DNA from: Micromonospora musae
Lineage (GTDB): Bacteria > Actinomycetota > Actinomycetes > Mycobacteriales > Micromonosporaceae
NCBI RefSeq assembly: GCF_003626635.1
Contig: NZ_RAZT01000013.1
Location: forward strand, 1-64,000
Direction: 5' to 3'
DNA: 64,000 nt
Shown: piece by piece, positions 25,455-33,947 of the stretch
Numbering within the stretch: position 1 is the first letter of the stretch
Layout of the letters: each line of letters starts with the position of its first letter
Made by a program: the position numbers and the translations under genes
Notes under the pieces: generated by a model
Databases searched by the model: none
Seen by the model: the letters and a program-made list of their open reading frames with translations, nothing else
What the model was told of the DNA's origin: nothing

Positions 25455-27153
25455 CGGACTCGCGCTCCGGGACGTCCGGGGCCACCAGGCCCAGATACAG
25501 CGTGAACAAGCGTGCCGCGAGGTCCCGGCCCTGCGCGCCGAGCACGAGCAGGTCGGTGGCGAGGGCCGCGCTGAGCGCACCGAACGCGCTCGCCGTGACG
25601 AGGGAGTCCTCGTCCTCGGTGCGCTCCGCGGTACGCGCGAGATCCACGACGAAGCGGTGCAGCGAGCGGACGACCCGGTGCCCGTCGGTCGGCCCCCAGA
25701 CCGGGTCGACGTACCCGGAGGGCTCGGCGCTCCCCATGGCCCGGTCCAGGGTCCGCAGACCGTGGAGCAGCTCCTCGACGCTCCGGTCGAACGGCAGGCG
25801 GACGGGTGCGGGCGCACCCCGCCCGATCCGGTCAGCCCGCAGCCGCGTCACGAAGTGACGGATCCGTTCCGGTGCCAACTCCCGGATCACGATGCGGGCT
25901 CGCTTACGGTCCTCCTCGCTCAGGTCCGCGTAGAGCGGCATGCTGAGCGGGCCCTGCAGGTCGTACTGCACGCGCAGCACCAGTCGTTCCACGGCCGGCG
26001 CGTCACCGTCCCGGGAGCCGGCCAGGGTGGCCTCGCGAAGCCGGTTGAGCGAGACCCCCTCGCTCAGGCGCGCGTACCAGCCGTGCAGGCCGTCACCTTC
26101 GAGGAGGTGCCGGTCCGGATCGACCACGAGGTCGGGCCGGCTGACCGAGAGCCGCAACGCGTCGACGATCTCCGTCGCTTCGCTGCGCAGCGCCGCCAGG
26201 AAGCCGGGGCCGACCACCCCGGAGAGCAACGACCTGTCGAGGTCCGTACCGATCAGGTCCCCGACCCCGAGCCGGTCCGCGCCGTCGTCGGTGCGGTGGA
26301 AGGACGCCATGATCGCGCTTCGCGGGGCTCCGGTGGAGGTCCGGTAGCGGTGATGGACCAGTCGGCTCGCAGCGAAGATGGTGTGACACGGAAACGGCAG
26401 GTCCTTGAGGTGGACGACCCGGGGCAGTCGGTCGTCGTAGAAGCGCGCCTGGGCTTCGAGCGCCTCGTCGACCCGGGTGCGGGTCGGGAAGATGCAGCTG
26501 TCCTCGTCGCTCCACGCCTCACCCCGCGGCCCCACCTGACACTGCCGGAAGAGCCGGTTCGTGCGCGGAAGATAGGTGAGCCCCTGCCCGGCGGGGCCGC
26601 GCTCCGTTCCCGACGTCCACGTGACGATCACCTTGAACTCGTCCATGAACGGGTTGTTGTCGATGTGCAGCGTGTTGTCCCGGGCGACGACGTCGAGCGG
26701 CTGGGTGTCCTTGGCGCGCAGGTCGACGATCTTCACGGGCCCGCCGAGGATGTGGGCGATGAGCGCCACCAGGAGCGGATGGGCGAAGGCCTCCCGGAAG
26801 TGTGGATCGCCGACCAGCAGGCTGGACTGAGCCGCGTTCAGGTAGCTGTGCAGCGAACCGCGGCTGCCCTCGGCACGCATCGCCGAGTCGTACGCCGTTC
26901 GCGCCCGCACGAACCGTGGTGCCGGCACCAGCCCGGTGAAGCTCAGCGCGCCCTCGCCGGCGAGGTTCGCGCTCATCGAGACGAACGCGTCCGCCAGGAG
27001 GTCTCCCGCCTCCTGCTCCCGGCACGCCTGCCTGACCAGCTCCTCGACCTCGCGGCGGAAGTCGGCGCTCTCCCGCGGCCGGCGTAGCTGCCGGTACGCC
27101 ATCGGGCTGGCCAGTTCCTCGGCCGGGACGAGGGGTGCGTAGCGCGGACTCAT
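25444..27153 (-). CDS. Unknown protein with PhyH-like (2OG-Fe(II) dioxygenase) pattern
   Basis: 569 aa. Residues about 100-290 resemble the phytanoyl-CoA dioxygenase fold: HPLLVALIAHILGGPVKI, then an HxD pair His163/Asp165 (DNTLHIDNNPFMDEF), a GLTYLPRTNRLF strand where PhyH has its G-x-x-x-x-PGSH segment, and a distal His267/268 with Arg278 (LVHHRYRTSTGAPRSAIMAS). Together these could bind iron and 2-oxoglutarate. Residues about 300-569 are an unassigned helical domain. The ATG overlaps the NLR stop (ATGA) and its stop overlaps the next gene, so it is firmly inside the operon. Catalytic activity is an inference. Confidence 0.7.
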   Translation of the reverse strand: MSPRYAPLVPAEELASPMAYRQLRRPRESADFRREVEELVRQACREQEAGDLLADAFVSMSANLAGEGALSFTGLVPAPRFVRARTAYDSAMRAEGSRGSLHSYLNAAQSSLLVGDPHFREAFAHPLLVALIAHILGGPVKIVDLRAKDTQPLDVVARDNTLHIDNNPFMDEFKVIVTWTSGTERGPAGQGLTYLPRTNRLFRQCQVGPRGEAWSDEDSCIFPTRTRVDEALEAQARFYDDRLPRVVHLKDLPFPCHTIFAASRLVHHRYRTSTGAPRSAIMASFHRTDDGADRLGVGDLIGTDLDRSLLSGVVGPGFLAALRSEATEIVDALRLSVSRPDLVVDPDRHLLEGDGLHGWYARLSEGVSLNRLREATLAGSRDGDAPAVERLVLRVQYDLQGPLSMPLYADLSEEDRKRARIVIRELAPERIRHFVTRLRADRIGRGAPAPVRLPFDRSVEELLHGLRTLDRAMGSAEPSGYVDPVWGPTDGHRVVRSLHRFVVDLARTAERTEDEDSLVTASAFGALSAALATDLLVLGAQGRDLAARLFTLYLGLVAPDVPERESDAP

Positions 27154-29258
27154 GGCGTCACCGTCCCGATCACAACCGTCGACTGGGTCAGGTCGGGGTA
27201 GCGTTCGAGGCCCGCCAGGGCGCGTCGAACCTCGTCGCCCGCGCCCTCGTCGCCCAGCTCGCCGTAGGCGCTCTCGAGCTGCTGCAGGATCGTCCGCACC
27301 GACCGGGCGTTACCGAGGGACTCCTCCACCCGCCAGGCGCGCTCGAGCCAGGTGCACCCCTCCTCGAGGTCGCCGGAGCGCAGACCCACCTCGCCGAGCA
27401 GGCGCAGCGCCAGCGCCCGGCCGTAGGCGTTGCCCCGGTCCTCGCAGATCGAGAGGCTGCGCAGCCCGAGCGCCTGCGCCCAGGCGTGATGCCCCAACTC
27501 GTTCAGCGCGCGGGCGGCGTCGTACAGCGCACGCGCCTCGCGTACCGGATTGTCGGTCCGGCGGGACTCGCGGGCCGCGCGTACGCCCCACCGGAGCGCC
27601 TCACCGTGCTGACCCGAGCGGAGCGCGAGCTCCGCCATCGCGTGCTGGGCGGAGGCCACCCCGGTCTCGTCGCCCTGCGCGGCGTCCAGCGCCATCGAGG
27701 CGTGCAACTCCTCCTTCGCCTCCGCGAGCCGCCCGGCGTCGGCGAGGGCCCGGCCGAGCGCGCGCCGCGACAGAGCCTCCATCGCCGTATCGCCCGCGAC
27801 CGCCGCGGCGACGGCCGCTTCCTGGACGGAGAGCGTCCTCGTCACGTCCTGCCGCCAGTAGAGGAACGTGTTCACCGACCGCGCGAACCGGGTGACGAAC
27901 GGGAACTCCCCGGCTGACTCGGCCTCCTCGATCAGGTGGTTGATCGCGGGAGTGAGCGACTCGAACCAGGCCAGCGCCTCGGCCACGGTGAAGCGTGCCG
28001 TGGCGGCGATGCCCGCCGTCTCCTCGTCGAGTCGCAGCGGGTGCCGGTGAGGGTCGACGGCGGAGTCGGCGGCGTAGCTGAGCGCCAGGTAGACCGTGCG
28101 GACTCGCCGGCCGACCTCGGCCTGCTCCTCGTCGCTCATCACCCGCGAACGCGTCTCGGCGAGGTAGGCCTTGATGATGTCGTGCATGCGGTAGTGGCCC
28201 ACGGTGACCTCGTCGACGAGGGAGGCCATGCAGAGGGCCTGGAGCATGCGGTCACAGTCGCGCGTGGGCACGTCGAGGATCAGGGCCAGCACCGACAGCG
28301 AACATTCGTTGCTCGGCAGCATCGACGCGATGTAGAGGACCCGCTTCGTCGACGCGTCCAGGTCCTCCACCGACCACGAGATCACCCGACCGACCTCGAT
28401 GCCCAGCCCGGCCCCGTCGAGGAAACGGAGCGGACTGCGCTCCGATTCGATTCCGCGTACGGCGTCCCGGACCGTCCAGCTGGTGTGGATGGCGAGCTTC
28501 GCGGAGACGATGGCGAGCGCCAGCGGATGGCCCTCCAGGAGCTCGACGATGCGCCTCGCGCTGCTGTCGCCCTTCGTGACGCGGATGAAGCCGACCCGTT
28601 CCGCGAGCAGCTCGACCCCCTCGTCGGTGGTGAGCAGGGGAAGCTTGAGCACCTTCGCCTCGTGCCGGACACTCATCTCCGGAATGGCGCGACGGCTGGT
28701 GACCACCAGGCCGGAGCCGAAGCCCGGAACGAGGTCCCGCACCTGGTCGTAGGAGCCCACGTTGTCGACGACGACCAGGCAACGCCTGCCGGCGGTGGCA
28801 GCCCGGAACACCCCGCCCCACTCGTCCTCGTTGTCGGGCAGGTCGGCCCGCTTGATCCCGAGCGTGGCCAGGAAGGTGCGGACCGCGTCCCGGGCCTCGA
28901 TCCGTGGCGTCCCCGAGTAGGCGCGCATGTCGACGAAGAACTGGCCGTCCGGGTAGTTGTCGATGCGCGAACTCGCCCACGCGAGCGCGAGCGTCGTCTT
29001 CCCCGACCCGGCCAGGCCCCAGAGCATGCAGGAGCGGGATCCGGTGCCCTCCATGGCCTCGTCCATCGCCTGCAGCAGATGGTGCCTGCCGACGATTCTT
29101 CCGATGCCGCCCGGGAGCATGTGCGGCCGATTGGCCGACCAGACCGTCGAATGCGGTTGCTGAACGTAGATCGCGCCGGAGCTGCCCACCTGGAGGACCT
29201 GGTTCGCCGCGACTCCTCTGGCAACGTTCTGCGGCGAGTTCTCGGCGACGGGGTCCAT
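27150..29258 (-). CDS. NLR-type NB-ARC/TPR STAND ATPase with N-terminal amyloid-like motif
   Basis: 702 aa. Residues 11-34 hold an Asn/Gln/Gly/Val motif (NVARGVAANQVLQVGSSGAI) resembling bacterial amyloid signalling sequences. The NB-ARC follows: Walker A GLAGSGKT (81-88), Walker B LVVVDN (161-166), LVVTSRR, GHPLALAI (243-250) and MHD (358-360). Residues about 430-690 are TPR-like helices, the usual ligand sensor. STAND proteins oligomerise on ligand binding; with an N-terminal amyloid motif they template a partner effector. The partner is probably the 108-aa protein encoded 64 nt upstream, whose C-terminus carries a related motif. The ATG has GGGAGGA upstream. Trigger and outcome are inferred. 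Confidence 0.9.
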   Translation of the reverse strand: MDPVAENSPQNVARGVAANQVLQVGSSGAIYVQQPHSTVWSANRPHMLPGGIGRIVGRHHLLQAMDEAMEGTGSRSCMLWGLAGSGKTTLALAWASSRIDNYPDGQFFVDMRAYSGTPRIEARDAVRTFLATLGIKRADLPDNEDEWGGVFRAATAGRRCLVVVDNVGSYDQVRDLVPGFGSGLVVTSRRAIPEMSVRHEAKVLKLPLLTTDEGVELLAERVGFIRVTKGDSSARRIVELLEGHPLALAIVSAKLAIHTSWTVRDAVRGIESERSPLRFLDGAGLGIEVGRVISWSVEDLDASTKRVLYIASMLPSNECSLSVLALILDVPTRDCDRMLQALCMASLVDEVTVGHYRMHDIIKAYLAETRSRVMSDEEQAEVGRRVRTVYLALSYAADSAVDPHRHPLRLDEETAGIAATARFTVAEALAWFESLTPAINHLIEEAESAGEFPFVTRFARSVNTFLYWRQDVTRTLSVQEAAVAAAVAGDTAMEALSRRALGRALADAGRLAEAKEELHASMALDAAQGDETGVASAQHAMAELALRSGQHGEALRWGVRAARESRRTDNPVREARALYDAARALNELGHHAWAQALGLRSLSICEDRGNAYGRALALRLLGEVGLRSGDLEEGCTWLERAWRVEESLGNARSVRTILQQLESAYGELGDEGAGDEVRRALAGLERYPDLTQSTVVIGTVTP

Positions 29259-29322
29259 GCCTCTGTCCTCCCGGTGCAGCGTCCTTTCGCGACGATCGAC
29301 GGCGCTCGCTCCGCGCGCCCGA

Positions 29323-29649
29323 CTACATGGTGACGTCTCCGACGTTCTGGGCCTGGATCAGTTTTCCGACGTTGCTGGAGTTCACCGTGTTGGTCGCTGC
29401 GGCCGGGGCGGCTACGTGCCGCAGCGCCCGCAGGAACTCCGGATCCTCGGCCGCGTACCGGGTGAGGACCGCGCCGAGCCGTGCGGTCTCCTCCTCCGAG
29501 GGGGTTCCCTGCGCGGTCCGGTCGAGGGCGCGCACGACCTCCTCCGGCTCGTCCTTCCTGGTGAAGCGCTGTCGAATCGCCTCGACGAGGGCGGCCCCCG
29601 AACCCTCCGCGATCTTGACTAGTGCCGCGGCAACGATGGCCTCGATCAT
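29323..29649 (-). CDS. Small helical effector candidate with C-terminal amyloid-like motif
   Basis: 108 aa. Residues 1-80 form an amphipathic helical domain beginning with a hydrophobic helix (MIEAIVAAALVKIAEGSGAA), reminiscent of the Bell domain, a presumed membrane-active cell-death domain linked to bacterial NLRs. Residues 87-108 (NTVNSSNVGKLIQAQNVGDV) look like an amyloid signalling motif and align with residues 11-32 of the next protein. It would be the executioner seeded by the NLR. CAGGAGG lies 6 nt before the ATG, the best ribosome binding site in the operon, fitting high expression of the first gene. Domain assignment is from memory of the family and not proven. Confidence 0.8.
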   Translation of the reverse strand: MIEAIVAAALVKIAEGSGAALVEAIRQRFTRKDEPEEVVRALDRTAQGTPSEEETARLGAVLTRYAAEDPEFLRALRHVAAPAAATNTVNSSNVGKLIQAQNVGDVTM

Positions 29650-30235
29650 TTCGCGCCTCCTGAACGGTCGACGTGGATGGCGATCGGCGCGGTATCGGTG
29701 TCGGGGCCGCCGGTCCCGGCGCGGATATCGGGGAAACGCCGAGGGGAAGCCTGAACGCGCGTCGCGCTCCGGTGCCGGGCATCCGATTCTTCTGCGGTCA
29801 CTGGTGGCCGTTGGGCCAGTCGTGCGGGAAGGGCGGGAAGGGGTGGATGGTGCGCGGAGGCAACATTACCGAGTGGCGCGACCCGAAGAAAGCCTCGCGT
29901 TGTCGAGCTGCGCTGGCCCGGACGTTGATCCGCGCCGCCACCAGGGAAGGCGTCCCGGAACAGTCGGGAATGCGCGTGACGTGACTCAATGGCGGCCGCG
30001 ACGGGAACCCGCGATTATTGCCGCCCTTGTCGGATATTCGACAGGCAGCCACTTGTTTCGGATCGCGATTGGCGAAGGAGCATTCCGGCCGGACTCCGGC
30101 CGTATCGGGTCCACCATGATCGTCGGGCGCTTCCCGCGTCGTCGTCCGCGCGCTCCCCGGGTTCGAAGTTCCGCGGGTGAGTACGAACGCGGACCCGACG
30201 GCCGCGGCCCAGGACGATCCGGTAGGACTGTGCAC
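29650..30235. other. 586-nt region without a supported gene, divergent promoter zone
   Basis: It separates the leftward NLR operon from the rightward amidohydrolase gene. Base composition falls locally (AT-richer stretches around 29860-29900 and 29990-30090) compared with its surroundings. Short open frames exist on both strands but none has a good ribosome binding site or recognisable sequence. It should contain promoters for both neighbours; I could not pick convincing -35/-10 pairs. Confidence 0.6.
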
Positions 30236-31315
30236 ATGGCTCTGCATGTGCGCGGTGTGCTGCTTCCGGACGACGAGGTCCGCGACCTGTGGCTGGTGGG
30301 TGACCGGGTCACCTTCGAGCCGGTGCCCGGCGCCGAGACGGTGGCCGACGGGGGCTTCGTGCTGCCCGGGCTGACCGACGCGCACTGCCACATCGGCATC
30401 GCCCGCGGCGGGGCTCCGATCACCTCCGTCGACCAGGCCCGCGAGCTGGCCCGTATCGACCGCGACGCCGGGGTGCTCGCCATCCGCGACGCCGGCTCCC
30501 CGTACCCGTACCCCGAACTCGACGACGCGGAGGACCTGCCGCGCCTCGCCCGCGCCGGCCGGCACGTCGCCCCGCCCAAGCGCTACCTGCGGGACATCGG
30601 GGTGGAGGTCGGCGCCGGCGAGGTGGCCGCCACCGTGGCCGAGCAGGCCGGGGCCGGCAACGGCTGGGTGAAGCTGGTCGGGGACTGGATCGACCGGGGA
30701 GTGGGTGACCTCGCGCCGGCGTGGGACGCGGAGACCATGACCGCCGCGGTCGAGGCGGCGCACGCCGCCGGAGCGCGCGCGGCGGTGCACACCTTCTCCG
30801 AGTCGGCCGTGGAGATCATGGTGCGCGCCGGGGTGGACTCGGTCGAGCACGGCACCGGCCTGAGCGTGGAGCTGGTCGACCTCATGGCGCGGCAGGGCAC
30901 CGCGCTGGTCCCCACGATGATCAACATTCGCACCTTCGGTGGCATCGCCGACCAGGCGCGCGGCAAGTTCCCCGGGTACGCCGACCACATGCTGGCCCTG
31001 CGCGACCGCTTCCCGACCGTGGTCCGGTCCGCGTACGAGGCGGGCGTGCCGATCTACGTGGGCACCGACGCCGGTGGCGGCATCGACCACGGGCTGGCCG
31101 CCGAGGAGATGCTGCTCCTGCACGAGCAGGCCGGGATGGCCGCCGTGGACGTGCTCGCGGCGGCCTCCTGGCGCGCCCGGGAGTGGCTCGGTTTCCCTGG
31201 CCTGGTCGAGGGCGGCCTCGCCGACCTGGTCGTCTACCCCGAGGATCCACGCGCCGACCTGCGCGTCGTCCGCACCCCCACCCGCATCGTGCTACGCGGC
31301 CGAGTGATCCGCTGA
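30236..31315 (+). CDS. Amidohydrolase-family protein
   Basis: 359 aa metal-dependent hydrolase of the imidazolonepropionase/prolidase-like group. A small beta domain leads to LPGLTDAHCHIGIA (HxH metal ligands), then a region with VKLVGDW (possible bridging Lys), VHTFSE and VEHGTGL (metal histidines) and GTDAGGG (catalytic Asp). The C-terminus returns to the beta domain (GGLADLVVYPEDP). Substrates are amides or lactams; which one cannot be read. The ATG at 30236 has AGGA 8 nt upstream; an in-frame GTG at 30230 is possible. Confidence 0.88.
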   Translation: MALHVRGVLLPDDEVRDLWLVGDRVTFEPVPGAETVADGGFVLPGLTDAHCHIGIARGGAPITSVDQARELARIDRDAGVLAIRDAGSPYPYPELDDAEDLPRLARAGRHVAPPKRYLRDIGVEVGAGEVAATVAEQAGAGNGWVKLVGDWIDRGVGDLAPAWDAETMTAAVEAAHAAGARAAVHTFSESAVEIMVRAGVDSVEHGTGLSVELVDLMARQGTALVPTMINIRTFGGIADQARGKFPGYADHMLALRDRFPTVVRSAYEAGVPIYVGTDAGGGIDHGLAAEEMLLLHEQAGMAAVDVLAAASWRAREWLGFPGLVEGGLADLVVYPEDPRADLRVVRTPTRIVLRGRVIR

Positions 31316-31342
31316 CCCCCTGCCCTCTGCCCCCACCCCGGT

Positions 31343-31396
31343 GATCAAGAGGTTCGCGTCGGAATCCGTCGTGGTCCTGACGCGAAGCTCTTGATC
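31343..31396. repeat. REP-like palindrome (GATCAAGA family)
   Basis: An 18-nt arm (31343-31360, beginning GATCAAGAG) pairs with 31379-31396 with a single mismatch, around an 18-nt loop. The flank reads CCCCGGTGATCA. A related element lies at 63296-63350. It could also act as a terminator after the amidohydrolase gene. Confidence 0.75.
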
Positions 31397-31478
31397 AACG
31401 AGCTGGGCGGGCTGAGGGCGGGGTGGCGCGAGTCGGCGGGGTGGGTGGGGCGTGCCCGATGCCGGGGGTGGGGGCGCA

Positions 31479-31484
31479 TAGGAT
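31479..31484 (+). promoter_or_regulatory. TAGGAT box, candidate leaderless -10 for proS
   Basis: TAGGAT ends 8 nt before the proS ATG at 31493, and there is no convincing Shine-Dalgarno in between. This spacing would make transcription begin at or next to the start codon. No -35 box is evident. Confidence 0.5.
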
Positions 31485-31492
31485 GTGCGGTC

Positions 31493-32899
31493 ATGGCACG
31501 CGTGCTCACTCCCCGTGCGGAGGACTTTCCCCGCTGGTACCAGGACCTGATCGCCAAGGCGAAGCTGGCCGACAACGGCCCGGTCCGAGGGACCATGGTG
31601 ATCCGACCGGCCGGCTACGCCATCTGGGAGCGGATGCAGGCCGAGATGGACACGCGGATCAAGGCGGCCGGCGCGGAGAACGCGTACTTCCCGCTCTTCA
31701 TCCCGGAGAACTACCTCAAGCGCGAGGCCGAGCACGTCGAGGGCTTCTCGCCGGAGCTGGCGGTGGTCACCCACGGCGGCGGCAAGCAGCTCGCCGAGCC
31801 GGTGGTGGTGCGCCCCACCAGCGAGACGGTGATCGGCGAGTTCATGGCCAAGTGGGTCGACTCGTACCGCGACCTGCCGCTGCTGCTCAACCAGTGGGCG
31901 AACGTGGTCCGCTGGGAGCTGCGCCCCCGGATCTTCCTGCGCACCAGCGAGTTCCTCTGGCAGGAGGGGCACACCGCGCACGCCACGCGGGAGGACGCGC
32001 GCGCGTACGCCCGGCGGATCCTGCACGAGGCGTACGAGGACCTGATGGTCAACGTGCTGGGCATCCCGGTGCTCGTCGGGCTCAAGACCTCCCGGGAGCG
32101 GTTCGCCGGGGCGATCGCCACCTACACCTGCGAAGGCATGACCGGCGACGGCAAGGCGCTGCAGCTGGGCACCAGCCACGAGCTGGGCCAGAACTTCGCC
32201 AAGGCCTTCGACATCACCTACTCCTCGGCCGAGGGCGGCCGGGAGCACGCCTGGACGACCTCCTGGGGCACCTCCACCCGGATGCTCGGCGGTCTGATCA
32301 TGTGCCACGGCGACGACAACGGCCTGCGGGTGCCGCCGAGGCTGGCGCCGGTGCAGGCGTACGTCATGGTGGTCAAGGAGGGCGAGGGGGTCGGCGAGGC
32401 CGCCACCAAGCTGCGCGACGCGCTGCGCGACGCCGGCGTGCGGGTGGCGCTCGACGACCGCACCGACACCCCGTTCGGCCGCCGGGCCGTCGACGCCGAG
32501 CTGCGCGGCTACCCGGTACGCGTCGAGGTCGGCCCGCGTGACCTCGCCGCGGGCAACGCCGTGGTGGTCCGCCGTATCGACGGCACGAAGGCGCCGACGC
32601 CGGTCGCCGACGTGGTCGGCGCGGTGCTGGCCGCGCTCGACAGCGACCAGCAGGCGCTGCACGACGAGGCGCTGGCCTTCCGGGAGTCGCACACCACCGC
32701 GGTGAACACCCTCGCCGAGGCGATCGAGGCGGCCGCCACCGGCTGGGCCCGGGTGCCGTGGTCCGCGGTCGGCGCCGAGGGCGAGGCCGAGGCGAACGGC
32801 CAGGGCGTCACCGTGCGCTGCCTGCTGCGCGCCGACGGCTCGGTTCCCGACACCGAGGACGAGCCCGACCTGGTCGCGATCCTCGCCCGCTCCTACTGA
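31493..32899 (+). CDS. proS: Prolyl-tRNA synthetase (short, archaeal/eukaryotic type)
   Basis: 468 aa class II synthetase that charges tRNA-Pro. Motif 1 region MVIRPAGYAIWERMQAEMD, motif 2 FLRTSEFLWQEGHTAHA and motif 3 SWGTSTRMLGGLIMCHGDD are intact, followed by the anticodon-binding domain and a C-terminal domain ending in Tyr. It lacks the YbaK-like editing insertion of the long bacterial ProRS, so it belongs to the short archaeal/eukaryotic-like ProRS type, which is common in actinomycetes. The ATG at 31493 begins MARVLTPRAEDFPRWY. A strong hairpin follows. Confidence 0.96.
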   Translation: MARVLTPRAEDFPRWYQDLIAKAKLADNGPVRGTMVIRPAGYAIWERMQAEMDTRIKAAGAENAYFPLFIPENYLKREAEHVEGFSPELAVVTHGGGKQLAEPVVVRPTSETVIGEFMAKWVDSYRDLPLLLNQWANVVRWELRPRIFLRTSEFLWQEGHTAHATREDARAYARRILHEAYEDLMVNVLGIPVLVGLKTSRERFAGAIATYTCEGMTGDGKALQLGTSHELGQNFAKAFDITYSSAEGGREHAWTTSWGTSTRMLGGLIMCHGDDNGLRVPPRLAPVQAYVMVVKEGEGVGEAATKLRDALRDAGVRVALDDRTDTPFGRRAVDAELRGYPVRVEVGPRDLAAGNAVVVRRIDGTKAPTPVADVVGAVLAALDSDQQALHDEALAFRESHTTAVNTLAEAIEAAATGWARVPWSAVGAEGEAEANGQGVTVRCLLRADGSVPDTEDEPDLVAILARSY

Positions 32900-32905
32900 G
32901 CCGAA

Positions 32906-32946
32906 AGGGCCCCTTCCCGACGCCTCCGGCGGCGGGCGGGGGCCCT
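32906..32946 (+). terminator. Hairpin terminator after proS
   Basis: AGGGCCCC (32906-32913) pairs with GGGGCCCT (32939-32946). An inner CCCG/CGGG and CGCC/GGCG can extend the structure. It begins 6 nt past the proS stop and lies directly before the DUF402 gene. Confidence 0.65.
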
Positions 32947-32959
32947 GTCAACGACGGGG

Positions 32960-33616
32960 GTGGCTGGCGTGCGTTTCGAGCCGGGCCGGCTGATCGTGCA
33001 CCGCAACGTCCGCCACGGCCGGATCGGCTGGGTCCGCCCGGTGCGGGTGGTCAGCGACGACGAGCGGGGCCTGCTGCTCTGGTTGGCCCGCGACACGCCG
33101 GTCGCCAGTGAGGTGACCGAGGCGGGGCGGGGCATGCGGGCGATGCCGTTCGCCGAGTGGATCACCTCGACGTACCGGCTGGAGGTCGGACGTTGGCACG
33201 GACCGCCGCTGCTGAAGTTCCTGCCGACGGGCGCCGCGCACTCGGTCTGGTGGTTCCGGGACGCGCGGGGCCGATTCGCCCACTGGTACGTCAACCTGGA
33301 GGAACCGGGCGTGCGCTGGGACGACGGCGCCGTCGCCGGGGTGGACGTGGTCGACCAGGACCTGGACGTGGTGATCTACCCGGACCGGAGCTGGCAGTGG
33401 AAGGACGAGGACGAGTTCGTCGAGCGGCTCGCCTACCCCGACGACTACTGGGTGACCGACGAGGCGGCGGTCCGCGCCGAGGGCAAGCGGGTGATCGCGC
33501 TCGCCGAGGCCGGTGACTTCCCCTTCGACGGGACGTGGCGTGACTTCACCCCACCCCCGGAGTGGGGCGTGCAGGACGCGCTGCCGGCCGGCTGGGACCG
33601 TCCCCCGGTGCGCTGA
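32960..33616 (+). CDS. DUF402 family protein
   Basis: 218 aa. It matches the DUF402 (FomD/NTP-diphosphatase-like) beta-barrel pattern: WWFRDARGRFAHWYVNLEEP followed by DVVDQDLDVVIYPD and WKDEDEFVERLAYPDDYW, where Asp and Glu residues bind divalent metal in characterised relatives. Relatives hydrolyse nucleotides or nucleotidyl esters; the substrate here is unknown. The GTG start lies 14 nt after the proS terminator. Confidence 0.85.
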   Translation: MAGVRFEPGRLIVHRNVRHGRIGWVRPVRVVSDDERGLLLWLARDTPVASEVTEAGRGMRAMPFAEWITSTYRLEVGRWHGPPLLKFLPTGAAHSVWWFRDARGRFAHWYVNLEEPGVRWDDGAVAGVDVVDQDLDVVIYPDRSWQWKDEDEFVERLAYPDDYWVTDEAAVRAEGKRVIALAEAGDFPFDGTWRDFTPPPEWGVQDALPAGWDRPPVR

Positions 33617-33947
33617 CCGGCCGATCCTCCGGCCACGGCCTGCCCTCTTCCCGGGAGGCGGTGCGCCGGGACGGGGCGTCGGAGGGCCGATCCAGGTCGG
33701 GTCGCTGTGGTACGCCTCACCCCCGACGCGACCCGGAGAGGCTCGTAACGCCTCCGGTGTGAGAGATCGGCGTCGGATCTGGCAGAATGGGGCGCTGGTA
33801 TCCGGCGCGCGTTCCGGCGCCCTCTAACCCGGGCGCGTCGCCAGTCCACCGAGTAGTCTCCGGCCCAACCCCACTGTGCCGGTCGGCGCTCACCCGTGCA
33901 CACCGCCCCACCGGGGCAGGTGAGATCGCAACAGGAGCGAAACAACC
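33617..33947 (+). other. 331-nt non-coding leader region of rpsP
   Basis: No credible gene. It contains two possible -10 boxes, CAGAAT (33783-33788) and TAGTCT (33854-33859), several short GC hairpins just after the DUF402 stop (e.g. around 33619-33634), and an AGGAG about 10 nt before the rpsP GTG. The promoter of the translation cluster must lie here; I cannot choose between the boxes. Confidence 0.5.

Noticed and set aside
29673..29984. Small open frame (103 codons) in the gap upstream of the NLR operon, and a facing one on the minus strand
   Set aside because: Neither has a ribosome binding site, codon bias or recognisable sequence; the region is AT-richer than coding DNA here.
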